Source: CAZRNB01 sp964601355
GTDB lineage: Bacteria; Planctomycetota; Phycisphaerae; Sedimentisphaerales; Anaerobacaceae
Length of the DNA stretch: 27,098 nucleotides
Assembly (NCBI GenBank): GCA_964601355.1
Contig: CAZRNB010000029.1
Coordinates: 1 to 27,098 of the forward strand
Reading direction: 5' to 3'
The position numbers and the translations under genes were made by a program. Below, piece after piece: positions 8,260-15,538 of the stretch. Within the stretch, counting starts at the first letter, position 1, and each line of letters begins with the position of its first letter. Under the pieces are notes generated by a model, which ran no database searches, had not been told where the DNA came from, and saw only the letters and a program-made list of their open reading frames with translations.

Positions 8260-9564
8260 ATGCAGCAAAAAATTGACATAGAACGAATAGCCAAGTCGGC
8301 CAAGTCAGCCTCAATCCAATTGGCTGTGGTTAAAACCGATATGAAGAATAAGGCGTTAGCCGAGATTGCCGAGGCCTTAAAGCAAAACGCCTCCGAGATT
8401 ATCTCCGCCAACAAGAAGGACCTTGCAGCCGCTAAAAAGAACAAGCTGGCTGAACCTTTACTTAAACGCCTTAAGTTTGATGAAAGCAAGATTGCAGATG
8501 TATGCGCCGGCATCGAAACCCTTATCAATCTCGATGACCCCGTCGGAAAAACCTTAACTGCGATGGAGCTTGACGAAGGCCTGAAGCTCTACAAAGTCAC
8601 TTGCCCAATCGGCGTTATCGGCGTTGTCTTCGAGTCGCGTCCGGATGCACTTGTGCAAATCTCAACGCTTTGCCTGAAAAGCGGCAATGCAGCACTGCTT
8701 AAAGGTGGCTCCGAAGCAGAGAATACAAACAAAATCCTCGCACAAATCATATCGCAAACCAGCGAAAAGGCTGGGCTGCCAAAAGGCTGGATTCACCTGC
8801 TGCACACACGCCAGGATGTCACGGAAATGCTGGCTCAGGATGATTATATAGACTTGATTATCCCTCGCGGTTCAAATGAGTTCGTCCGCTACATTATGGA
8901 TAACACAAACATCCCAGTCCTCGGCCACGCCGACGGTATATGCCACGTCTATGTCGATGGCGAAGCAGATATAGATATGGCTGTCAATATTACCGTCGAT
9001 TCAAAATGCCAGTACGTCGCCACCTGCAACGCCACTGAGACTTTGTTAGTCGATAGCAAAATTGCATCAGCATTTTTGCCAAAAGTTAAAACCGCACTTG
9101 AGCAAAAGAAAGTTGAGCTACGCGGCTGCCCAAAAACGGAAAAGATAATAGATGTAAAGCCTGCAACCGAAGAGGACTGGGCAACTGAATATCTCGACTA
9201 TATCTTGTCGATAAAGGTTGTGGATGGATTGGATGAGGCGATAGAGCATATCAATCGCTACGGCTCCGCCCATACCGACGCAATCGTCACTAACAATAAA
9301 GAAAAGGCCGAGAAATTTTTGGATCTGGTGGATTCAGCCAATGTGCTCTGGAATTGCAGCACGCGGCTTAGTGACGGCTACCGTTACGGCCTCGGAGCCG
9401 AGGTTGGCATAAGCACCAATAAGATACATGCTCGCGGCCCTGTCGGCCTGGAAGGCCTTGTGATTTACAAATGGAAGCTTTTAGGCTCCGGCCAAATCGT
9501 AGCCGATTACACCGGCCCGAATGCAAAAAAGTTTACTCATAAGAATATTGTCGTTAGTGAATAG
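8260..9564 (+). CDS. proA: Gamma-glutamyl phosphate reductase (glutamate-5-semialdehyde dehydrogenase)
   Basis: ProA reduces gamma-glutamyl phosphate with NADPH to glutamate-5-semialdehyde, the second step of proline synthesis. The 434-residue product is a normal-length member of the aldehyde dehydrogenase superfamily. It shows the CPIGVIGVVFESRPDALVQI block, the nucleotide-binding region LLKGGSEAENTN, the catalytic Cys C256 in YVATCNATETLLV, and the C-terminal signature TRLSDGYRYGLGAEVGIST. The ATG has only a modest AAGG ribosome site. proB lies downstream on the same strand, separated by a small S23-type gene, so the three probably form one transcript. The last codons and the stop (VVSE-TAG) are made of the 14-bp repeat described separately. 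Confidence 0.97.
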   Translation: MQQKIDIERIAKSAKSASIQLAVVKTDMKNKALAEIAEALKQNASEIISANKKDLAAAKKNKLAEPLLKRLKFDESKIADVCAGIETLINLDDPVGKTLTAMELDEGLKLYKVTCPIGVIGVVFESRPDALVQISTLCLKSGNAALLKGGSEAENTNKILAQIISQTSEKAGLPKGWIHLLHTRQDVTEMLAQDDYIDLIIPRGSNEFVRYIMDNTNIPVLGHADGICHVYVDGEADIDMAVNITVDSKCQYVATCNATETLLVDSKIASAFLPKVKTALEQKKVELRGCPKTEKIIDVKPATEEDWATEYLDYILSIKVVDGLDEAIEHINRYGSAHTDAIVTNNKEKAEKFLDLVDSANVLWNCSTRLSDGYRYGLGAEVGISTNKIHARGPVGLEGLVIYKWKLLGSGQIVADYTGPNAKKFTHKNIVVSE

Positions 9565-9584
9565 TCGTTAGTATTTAGTATTTG
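9550..9584 (+). repeat. 14-bp tandem repeat array, copy A (end of proA)
   Basis: Two full units in plus orientation, GTCGTTAGTGAATA (9550-9563) and GTCGTTAGTATTTA (9564-9577), plus a partial GTATTTG. The proA stop codon TAG (9562-9564) lies across the first unit junction. The TTG at 9582, a possible start of the next gene, is in the last partial unit. Confidence 0.85.
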
Positions 9585-9983
9585 TCGAGCAAGAAATTGG
9601 TGAATCAGGAATCAATCAATAAAATAAAAAGTTTCAAGGATTTAAAGATATGGCAAAAAGGCATCCAGCTTGTAGAAGATGTCTATGCCTTAAGCAAAAC
9701 CTTTCCAAAGGAAGAAATATACGGTTTGCAAAGTCAATTGAGACGCTCATCCGTATCGATACCTTCTAATATTGCCGAAGGATTCGCCAGAATACACAAT
9801 AAGGAATACAGAAACTTTTTATATATCGCCCTTGGAAGCTGTGCAGAACTGACGACACAAATTATCATCGCATCACGACTAAAATATATTGAAGGACCAA
9901 AAGCAGAAACCATATTATCGAACATCGATGAAATCAGTAAAATGACAATGAGTCTGATCAAAAAACTAAATATAAATGACTAA
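9582..9983 (+). CDS. Four-helix bundle protein (S23 / 23S rRNA intervening-sequence family)
   Basis: The product, up to 133 residues, matches the small four-helix bundle family first seen in rRNA intervening sequences. Its signatures are FKDLKIWQKGIQLVEDVYAL, then LQSQLRRSSVSIPSNIAEGF, then YIALGSCAELTTQI. The function is unknown; the rRNA link is historical and most copies lie in ordinary genomic sites. No ATG exists near the N-terminus: candidate starts are TTG 9582, TTG 9597 and GTG 9600, none with a strong ribosome site. The last two best fit the family's usual length. The gene is AT-rich relative to proA and proB and interrupts that pair. It is bracketed by 14-bp repeat arrays in opposite orientation, and its last codons and stop lie in the right-hand array. 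That suggests it arrived as a unit with the repeats. Confidence 0.88.
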   Translation: MSSKKLVNQESINKIKSFKDLKIWQKGIQLVEDVYALSKTFPKEEIYGLQSQLRRSSVSIPSNIAEGFARIHNKEYRNFLYIALGSCAELTTQIIIASRLKYIEGPKAETILSNIDEISKMTMSLIKKLNIND

Positions 9984-10036
9984 ATACCAAAAACTATATA
10001 CCATCGACTATATACCAACGACTAAATACTAACGAC
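9967..10036 (-). repeat. 14-bp tandem repeat array, copy B (five units before proB)
   Basis: Five contiguous 14-base units on the minus strand: GTCGTTAGTATTTA (10036-10023), GTCGTTGGTATATA, GTCGATGGTATATA, GTTTTTGGTATTTA and the divergent GTCATTTATATTTA (9980-9967). Divergence increases away from proB. The S23 stop codon (9981-9983) lies in the fourth unit. The array ends 7 bases before the proB ATG, so proB has no visible Shine-Dalgarno sequence. Confidence 0.88.
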
Positions 10037-10043
10037 TAAACTA

Positions 10044-11144
10044 ATGAGAGATTTTAGTAAGGCAAAACGAATTGTAATCAAAATCGGCACTAATACGCTG
10101 ACAAAAAATGGCGGCTTGGATTCTGCTTACGTCCGCCAGATGGCAGGCCAGGTAAATTCCCTGCTTAAAGCCGGCAAACAGGTCGTTATAATCACATCCG
10201 GTGCTATCGGCATGGGAGCGGGACAATTATCGCTTGGAACAAGACCCAGCGAAGTAAGAATGCGTCAGGCGTGCGCGGCGATTGGTCAGCCGATGTTGAT
10301 GGCCGAATACAGAAAGGCATTTGAACAATTCGGCGTTACCGTGGCCCAGGTATTGCTCACAGCCGAGGTGCTAAATAACCGCAAGACCTATCTGAACCTA
10401 CGAAACTCGATTGAGACGCTTTTGAAACTCGGCGTCGTGCCAGTCTTGAACGAAAATGACAGCATATCGACCGATGAAATCGGCACAGCTTTCGGCGACA
10501 ACGATAAATTAAGCGCCCTTGTCGCCAGCAAGCTCGATGCGGACCTATTGATTATGTTAAGTGACATCGACGCCCTTTACGACAAAAACCCGCGGCAATT
10601 TACCGACGCCAAGCCAATTCCGACGGTATTTGAAATCACACCAGAAATTGTGAGTAACGCCGGCGAAAAGGGAAGCCGGTTCAGCACCGGCGGCATGAAA
10701 ACAAAAATCGAAGCCGCCAAGATCGCCGCTAGTGCCGGCTGTCGAATGGTGCTTGCCAACGGCAGAACCAAGGACGTTATCAGCCGAATCATCGCCGGCG
10801 AAGTAATCGGCACAATCTTTATGCCGAAACGAAAGCTAAGTAATCGTGCGAGATGGATTCTCAATAGCGCCGCATCAGGCGTGATAAATATTGATAATGG
10901 CGCTATGGCAGCAGTTAAGAACCGCAAGAGCCTTTTGCCGAGCGGCGTGACTTCGGTTGAGGGGGCATTTAAGGCCGGCGATATTGTTATGCTTAACGAT
11001 AAGGCAAAGGCCGTCACGAGCATCGGCAGCTCTCAATTGAAGCAGTTGGCTGGCAAGCACAGCTCAGAGATAAAAAAGCTCCTCGGCCCCAGCCATCGTG
11101 ACGTGGTCGCAATCCCGGAAGACATAGTATTTATTGACTATTAA
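10044..11144 (+). CDS. proB: Glutamate 5-kinase (with PUA domain)
   Basis: ProB phosphorylates glutamate with ATP, the first and usually proline-inhibited step of proline synthesis. The 366-residue protein has an amino acid kinase domain (about 1-255): RIVIKIGTNTLT, VVIITSGAIGMGAG, PVLNENDSISTDEI and FSTGGMKTKIEAAKIA. A C-terminal PUA domain follows (about 275-360: GVINIDNGAMAAVKNRKSLL and VTSVEGAFKAGDIV). This is the long form, like E. coli ProB. It lies downstream of proA, the reverse of the common proB-proA order, with the S23 gene between. A 14-bp repeat array occupies the leader and no ribosome site is visible before the ATG, so translation may be weak or depend on upstream translation. 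Confidence 0.96.
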   Translation: MRDFSKAKRIVIKIGTNTLTKNGGLDSAYVRQMAGQVNSLLKAGKQVVIITSGAIGMGAGQLSLGTRPSEVRMRQACAAIGQPMLMAEYRKAFEQFGVTVAQVLLTAEVLNNRKTYLNLRNSIETLLKLGVVPVLNENDSISTDEIGTAFGDNDKLSALVASKLDADLLIMLSDIDALYDKNPRQFTDAKPIPTVFEITPEIVSNAGEKGSRFSTGGMKTKIEAAKIAASAGCRMVLANGRTKDVISRIIAGEVIGTIFMPKRKLSNRARWILNSAASGVINIDNGAMAAVKNRKSLLPSGVTSVEGAFKAGDIVMLNDKAKAVTSIGSSQLKQLAGKHSSEIKKLLGPSHRDVVAIPEDIVFIDY

Positions 11145-11249
11145 CCGCGGAGAATACAAAAACCACAGAGGAAATTAGTTAATTGGTGATTAGTTAATTT
11201 GTTAAATCCGCCGGGACGGAATTGACTTACACGGTTCAAAACACAAACA

Positions 11250-11290
11250 AAAAAACCCAAGTAACACTCCCCAAGTAAACAACTTGGGGG
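11250..11290 (-). terminator. Putative Rho-independent terminator of the small Cys-rich gene
   Basis: On the minus strand a stem CCCAAG...CTTGGG is followed directly by seven T residues. A nested alternative hairpin, CCCCAAGTT-GTTT-ACTTGGGG, overlaps it. It lies 57 bases beyond the stop of the 28-residue gene. On the plus strand there is no T run, so it would not serve proB. Confidence 0.6.
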
Positions 11291-11346
11291 CTAAACACTT
11301 TGAGATTACCGCGGTCTTTGCAGGCCTCACAATGACAACGTAATGG

Positions 11347-11433
11347 TTATTTCTTCTTGCCGGCCTTCTTTGCATTCTTTTTGGGTTTTGCTTTGGCTTT
11401 ACTTCCTGAACGACATCCACAAGTGTTACACAT
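11347..11433 (-). CDS. 28-residue Cys/Lys-rich small protein
   Basis: The minus-strand ORF starts at ATG 11433 with a very good ribosome site (AAAGGAG, seven bases upstream) and ends at TAA 11347. The product begins MCNTCGCRSGSK, with a C-x2-C-x-C cluster at residues 2, 5 and 7. The remaining 21 residues are mostly Lys, Ala and Gly, with a KKK end. The N-terminal cluster resembles the MCxxCGC metal-binding start of HypB and of several short proteins, so metal binding is a reasonable guess; the basic tail might bind nucleic acid. A terminator-like hairpin lies downstream. The strong ribosome site, clean hairpin and non-random composition argue that it is real. An overlapping 72-residue frame at 11202-11420 is its shadow. 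I know of no assigned function. Confidence 0.72.
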   Translation of the reverse strand: MCNTCGCRSGSKAKAKPKKNAKKAGKKK

Positions 11434-11469
11434 TTTCGTTTCTCCTTTTTTCATACTGAGATACATTCA

Positions 11470-11493
11470 TGGTGGGGCAAGCCCCACCCTACC
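11470..11493. repeat. GC-rich palindromic repeat, copy 2
   Basis: Same 24 bases as 2478-2501 within yidC, in the same orientation on the plus strand. It lies between the HNH-AP2 gene and the 28-residue gene and could form a strong hairpin in their transcript. Confidence 0.8.
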
Positions 11494-11564
11494 TTGACTA
11501 CGAAGGATAAATACCGGCGACGGCTAAACGTGAATATTATATTACATCGGCTTGTGCGAGCAAA

Positions 11565-11903
11565 TCAATTAGAATTTTGCGAATCAGGAAAGTTCAGGTG
11601 CGCAAATTCGCCGTGCAGTTTTTTCGCGGAGGCATCGTAAGCCTTCGCCGCCTCAGCTTCGTCGGCGAAACAGCCGAGGTTAAATTGTCTGCCGTCCTTT
11701 TTAATATAAACAGCCCATTTCTTTTTGCGTTTGATGTAGGAAACGCCTTTATATTTCGAGCTGGTCCATTTGGCCGGGCGCGCGTTTGCATTATTCTGCT
11801 TTATAGTGCAGTTACGAAGATTGGCCTTTCTGTTATCCAGCCCATTATGATTGATATGATCGCAGACTAAATCTGGCGGTGTATTCATAATCAGCCGATG
11901 CAT
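11565..11903 (-). pseudogene. HNH endonuclease / AP2 domain protein, probably 5'-truncated
   Basis: The open frame gives 112 residues. The first part carries the HNH core DHINHNGLDNRKANLRNCT with the usual N-x8-N spacing. The second is an AP2-type DNA-binding domain, KYKGVSYIKRKKKWAVYIKK ending in HGEFAHLNFP. Such proteins are homing-endonuclease-like, often phage or mobile-intron associated. Full-length relatives have about 50 more N-terminal residues. Here the reading frame continues upstream of the ATG with family-like sequence (NATIAGKSKRVYMHRLIM) but meets TAA and then TAG within about 35 codons, and there is no clear ribosome site at 11903. It may therefore be a decayed gene, though the HNH and AP2 cores are intact. 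The alternative is a short functional version starting at 11903. Confidence 0.7.
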
Positions 11904-12331
11904 ATAGACTCTTTTTGATTTGCCAGCGATTGTGGCATTAGCCAGGCATTTAGCGGAGTTGACTTACTGGATATTAACGAAGAAAGAACCCTATGGATTC
12001 GACTCGTCTCGGCGGAGGCTCGCCGAGCCGGAGCGGGACAAGCTCACCACAAGTTTGGAACGTGGGGTAAAGGTTTTAGCCGATACTACTCTGCGAAGCG
12101 CTGCGTAGCACGAGCATGAGGGCGTGCTTGTCATGAGTTCTGTGAGGCTCGCGCAATGATTGCCAGATGCTTTTGGGAAAAATTCATGCCGCGGTGACGG
12201 CGTAGAGATGACTTGGGTAAAACCATAAGAACAATCGAGGCGATACCTTAAAAAAATAAAAGGGCATAACATACGTAGAATAATGAACTATACTTGACAA
12301 AGAACGTGCTTTCAGAGATGACTGTTACGTT

Positions 12332-12369
12332 GGATGGGCTTCAGAGTCCTTATGACCTGAAGCCCATCC
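12332..12369. repeat. Perfect 13-bp inverted repeat (stem-loop)
   Basis: GGATGGGCTTCAG (12332-12344), a 12-base loop AGTCCTTATGAC, then CTGAAGCCCATCC (12357-12369), with no mismatch. No T run follows on either strand, so a simple terminator is unlikely. Confidence 0.8.
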
Positions 12370-12450
12370 CATTCTTACCGGTTAACCGCTGTCCGCCGGG
12401 TGCTAAACGCAGTTCGGCGGTCTCCCCAATAATATACAATATCATATTTA

Positions 12451-12505
12451 CCCCGTGAGATAATTCATTGCTATCTCATGGGGTTAACTCACCGTGAGAT
12501 AATTC
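12451..12505. repeat. Inverted and direct repeat pair (CGTGAGATAATTC)
   Basis: CCCCGTGAGATA (12451-12462) pairs with TATCTCATGGGG (12472-12483) with one G-T wobble. The 13-mer CGTGAGATAATTC occurs at 12454-12466 and again at 12493-12505, so the right-hand copy could compete for the same partner strand. Confidence 0.6.
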
Positions 12506-12570
12506 CTCACTCTTCCCTTCATGTATCTCTTGCCCCACGTCATTTTAAGTAAGATCTACCCAATTGTTCT

Positions 12571-12601
12571 TATGAAGAAAACCTCGCCATAAATGGCGGG
12601 G
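12571..12601 (-). terminator. Putative terminator of ppdK
   Basis: On the minus strand, CCCCGCCAT-TT-ATGGCGAGG (one mismatch in the stem) is followed by TTTTCTTC. It lies about 30 bases beyond the ppdK stop. On the plus strand the stem pairs fully with a wobble but lacks a T run. Confidence 0.6.
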
Positions 12602-12605
12602 CTAA

Positions 12606-12642
12606 ACAATTCACTATTCACTAACGACTATCAACTAACGAC
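12606..12642 (-). repeat. 14-bp tandem repeat array, copy C (end of ppdK)
   Basis: Minus-strand units GTCGTTAGTTGATA (12642-12629) and GTCGTTAGTGAATA (12628-12615), then a partial GTGAATTG. The second unit is identical to the first unit of array A at the end of proA. The ppdK stop TGA (12633-12631) is inside the first unit. Confidence 0.85.
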
Positions 12643-15342
12643 TGCGCGAGCGGCTGCAAGTCTTGCTATCGGCACCCTGAACGGCGAGCAGGACACATAG
12701 TCCATGCCGACGCGATGGCAGAAATCAATACTGTCAGGGTCGCCGCCATGTTCGCCACAAATGCCGATTTCGAGGTCCTTGCGAGTCTTTCGCCCGCGAG
12801 TAATACCCATCTTTATTAGTTCGCCAATGCCATCCTGGTCGATGCTCTGGAATGGGTCTTTTGGCAGAATACCCTTCTTGAGATAATCAGGCAGGAAGCC
12901 ACCAATGTCGTCGCGTGAGAAGCCGAAGCCCATCTGGGTCATATCGTTTGTGCCATAAGAGAAGAACTCAACAACCTCGGCAATCTTGTCGGCCACAATA
13001 GCGGCACGCGGAATTTCTATCATCGTGCCGACTTTATTCTTAATCTTCTTAAGGTTATACTTGGCCAGAACCTCTTTATAAACCTCTTTGATGATAACTA
13101 TCTGGTCGGTCAATTCTTTCACATCGCAGACTACGGGGATCATTATCTCCGGATAAGGCTTTTTGCTTTCCTTGATAAGCTCCGCAGCCGCTTCAAAAAT
13201 AGCCCGTATCTGCATCCGGCTGATTTCGGGATAAGTAATGCCCAGCCGGACGCCGCGATGACCCATCATAGGGTTGGACTCGTGCAGATTCTTTGCCCTC
13301 TGCGACAGCTCATCGAGGGAGATATTAAGGTCGGCGGCGAGCTGCTGGAGCTTTGCCGGGTCGTTTGGCACAAACTCATGCAGCGGCGGGTCCAGCAGAC
13401 GAATAATCACCGGCAGGCCGTCCATCGCTTCGAGAGTGCCTTTGATGTCACGCTTGACATAGGGGAACAGCTCATCGAGGACTTTCTTTCTTTCATCCTC
13501 GGTCTTGGAGACAATCATTTTGCGAAGGATAAACAACGGCTCATCCGCCCCCTTGCCATAGAACATGTGCTCGGTTCTGAACAAGCCGATACCTTCGGCG
13601 CCGAATCGGCGGGCATTCTGAGCGTCCGCAGGAGTGTCGGCATTGGTGCGAACGCCAAGTCTTCTGATAGAGTCGCAGGTTTTGAGGAAATCATTTAAGA
13701 GCTTATTTTCCGACGAGGCGTCCATCATAGGCAGACTCCCTTCATAGACGACGCCTTTTGTTCCGTTGAGGGTAATCCAGTCACCTTCTTTAAACGCCTT
13801 GCCATCAAGACTCATTTGTTTGTTGGCGTAATCAACATGCACCGCGGCGCAGCCGACGATGCAGCATTTGCCCCAGCCGCGAGCGACGAGCGCCGCATGG
13901 CTGGTCATGCCGCCGCGAGCGGTTAAGACGCCCTCGGCTGCCCTCATTCCCTCGACATCCTCAGGATTGGTTTCTTCGCGGACGAGGATTACCTTCTTAC
14001 CTTGTTTTTTCCATTCGACGGCGTCCGGTGAGGTGAAGACGACCTGTCCTGTAGCGCCGCCCGGCCCAGCGGGCAGACCTTTGGCCAAAGGTTTATGCTC
14101 TTTTTCGACATTAGGATCGATTATCGGGTGCAATAGCTCGTCGAGCTGGCTGGGTGTCACCCTCATGACTGCTTCTTCTTTCTTGATAAGTTTTTCTCTG
14201 ACCATATCGACAGCCATTCGGACGGCTGCGGGGCCGTTGCGTTTGCCTACTCTGCACTGCAGCATCCACAGCTTACCGTCCTGGATGGTGAATTCGATGT
14301 CCTGCATGTCGCGGTAGTGTTTCTCTAACTTGATGCGGATGGCGTCCAGCTCGCGGTACACCCTGGGCATGGTTTTCTCAAGAGACGGCAGGTGCTTATT
14401 CTGCTCGCTCTTGGTTGCCTCGTTGAGCGGGCTTGGCGTGCGGATGCCGGCGACGACATCCTCGCCCTGGGCGTTGATCAGCCATTCACCGTAGAAGTGG
14501 TTGTCGCCGGTGGCAGGGTTGCGGGTGAAGGCGACACCGGTTGCGGAATTATTACCCATGTTCCCGAATACCATCGCCTGGACATTGACTGCTGTACCCC
14601 AGTCGTCGGGGATACCTTCTATTTTTCGATAGCTGACAGCACGTTTGCCGTTCCACGAGGCGAAAACAGCGTAAATACCGCCCCATAGTTGCTTATTATA
14701 GTCATCAGGAAATTCATAACCGGTAACCTCTTTTATTTTGGCTTTGAACAGCGTGCAAAGCTGCTTGAGGTCTTTGACAGTCAGGTCGGTGTCCGAGGTG
14801 CAGTGTTTTTCTTCCTTCATTTTACCCATGATTTTTTCGAGCTGCCTGCGGATACCTTGGTCCTCTTTCGGCTCGATGCCGGCTGCCTTTTCCATAACAA
14901 CATCGGAGTACATCATAATCAGCCGTCTATAAGCGTCATAAACAAACCTTTCATTACCTGTTTTAGCTACAATGCCGGGAATTGTAGCGGATGTTAAGCC
15001 GATGTTGAGCACCGTCTCCATCATTCCTGGCATCGAACTACGAGAGCCGGAACGCACGGAAAAAAGAAGCGGATTTTCAGGATCGCCGAATTTGCTGCCC
15101 ATGATTTTTTCGACTCTTTTGAGGGCAATCTCGACATCTTCTTTTAGGCCTTTTGGGTACTTGCCCTTATTATTCATAAAGTGAGTACAGATCTCTGTTG
15201 TAATAGTAAATCCCGGCGGGACTGGGATACCTAACCGCGACATCTCGGCTAAGTTAGCTCCTTTGCCGCCGAGAAGCTCTTTCATTTTTGCGTTGCCGTC
15301 AGCTTTGCCATCGCCGAAAAAGTACACCCTTTTTTTTGCCAT
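12631..15342 (-). CDS. ppdK: Pyruvate, phosphate dikinase
   Basis: PPDK interconverts pyruvate, ATP and phosphate with PEP, AMP and pyrophosphate, in glycolysis or gluconeogenesis; pyrophosphate-linked glycolysis is common in anaerobes. I set the start at 15342 (MAKKRVYFFGDG), which has a perfect AAGGAG eight bases upstream, rather than the longer frame from 15384. This gives 903 residues, a normal length. Domains in order: the ATP-grasp N-terminus (LLGGKGANLAEM and LFSVRSGSRSSMPGMMETVL), the swivelling phosphohistidine domain with catalytic H482 in GGMTSHAALVARGWG, and the PEP-binding barrel with GTMIEIPRAA, SYGTNDMTQM and the acid/base C862 in GICGEHGG. The final residues (AVVS) and the stop come from a 14-bp repeat array. 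It has its own promoter and terminator, so it is probably monocistronic. Confidence 0.97.
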   Translation of the reverse strand: MAKKRVYFFGDGKADGNAKMKELLGGKGANLAEMSRLGIPVPPGFTITTEICTHFMNNKGKYPKGLKEDVEIALKRVEKIMGSKFGDPENPLLFSVRSGSRSSMPGMMETVLNIGLTSATIPGIVAKTGNERFVYDAYRRLIMMYSDVVMEKAAGIEPKEDQGIRRQLEKIMGKMKEEKHCTSDTDLTVKDLKQLCTLFKAKIKEVTGYEFPDDYNKQLWGGIYAVFASWNGKRAVSYRKIEGIPDDWGTAVNVQAMVFGNMGNNSATGVAFTRNPATGDNHFYGEWLINAQGEDVVAGIRTPSPLNEATKSEQNKHLPSLEKTMPRVYRELDAIRIKLEKHYRDMQDIEFTIQDGKLWMLQCRVGKRNGPAAVRMAVDMVREKLIKKEEAVMRVTPSQLDELLHPIIDPNVEKEHKPLAKGLPAGPGGATGQVVFTSPDAVEWKKQGKKVILVREETNPEDVEGMRAAEGVLTARGGMTSHAALVARGWGKCCIVGCAAVHVDYANKQMSLDGKAFKEGDWITLNGTKGVVYEGSLPMMDASSENKLLNDFLKTCDSIRRLGVRTNADTPADAQNARRFGAEGIGLFRTEHMFYGKGADEPLFILRKMIVSKTEDERKKVLDELFPYVKRDIKGTLEAMDGLPVIIRLLDPPLHEFVPNDPAKLQQLAADLNISLDELSQRAKNLHESNPMMGHRGVRLGITYPEISRMQIRAIFEAAAELIKESKKPYPEIMIPVVCDVKELTDQIVIIKEVYKEVLAKYNLKKIKNKVGTMIEIPRAAIVADKIAEVVEFFSYGTNDMTQMGFGFSRDDIGGFLPDYLKKGILPKDPFQSIDQDGIGELIKMGITRGRKTRKDLEIGICGEHGGDPDSIDFCHRVGMDYVSCSPFRVPIARLAAARAVVS

Positions 15343-15456
15343 TCTAAAAATCTCCTTCTTCAGTAAAAGATGAGTAACACTCAAAAACCAGAGGATGATG
15401 CCTGCAATTTTTACATATCACTCAGGTAAAAATCCTTTGGATAAACAAGATTTTGT

Positions 15457-15485
15457 AATATATTTCACATATACTTTTATGTCAA
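15457..15485 (-). promoter_or_regulatory. Putative sigma70 promoter of ppdK
   Basis: On the minus strand, a perfect TTGACA (15485-15480), a 17-base spacer, then TATATT (15462-15457). The predicted transcript would have a leader of about 110 bases. This is the best promoter match in the window. Confidence 0.7.
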
Positions 15486-15538
15486 GCCCGTTAAGAAATA
15501 ATAATTGAATCGACCTAATTCGGATTGACTGTGACGGG

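Larger units (their letters stand above)
11904..12630. other. Gene-free region with several hairpins
   Basis: No credible gene was found in about 730 bases. The first part (11904-12290) holds the decayed upstream end of the HNH gene and a hairpin CTCGGCG-GAGGCT-CGCCGAG (12008-12027). The second part holds a row of inverted repeats at 12332-12369, 12393-12420 and 12451-12483, listed separately, and the ppdK terminator. Frames of 62 and 93 codons cross the first part but show no family resemblance. Confidence 0.6.

Noticed and set aside
10577..11023. 148-codon minus-strand frame within proB
   Set aside because: Antisense shadow of a well-supported kinase gene, with no ribosome site or known domain.
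11202..11420. 72-codon minus-strand frame
   Set aside because: Out-of-frame shadow of the 28-residue MCNTCGC gene that runs on through its terminator; the shorter frame has the better ribosome site.
11991..12272. 93-codon minus-strand frame (and a 62-codon plus-strand frame overlapping it)
   Set aside because: Low-complexity, Ser/Pro/Cys-rich translation with no family resemblance, no ribosome site, and hairpin-rich DNA beneath. Looks like translated non-coding sequence.
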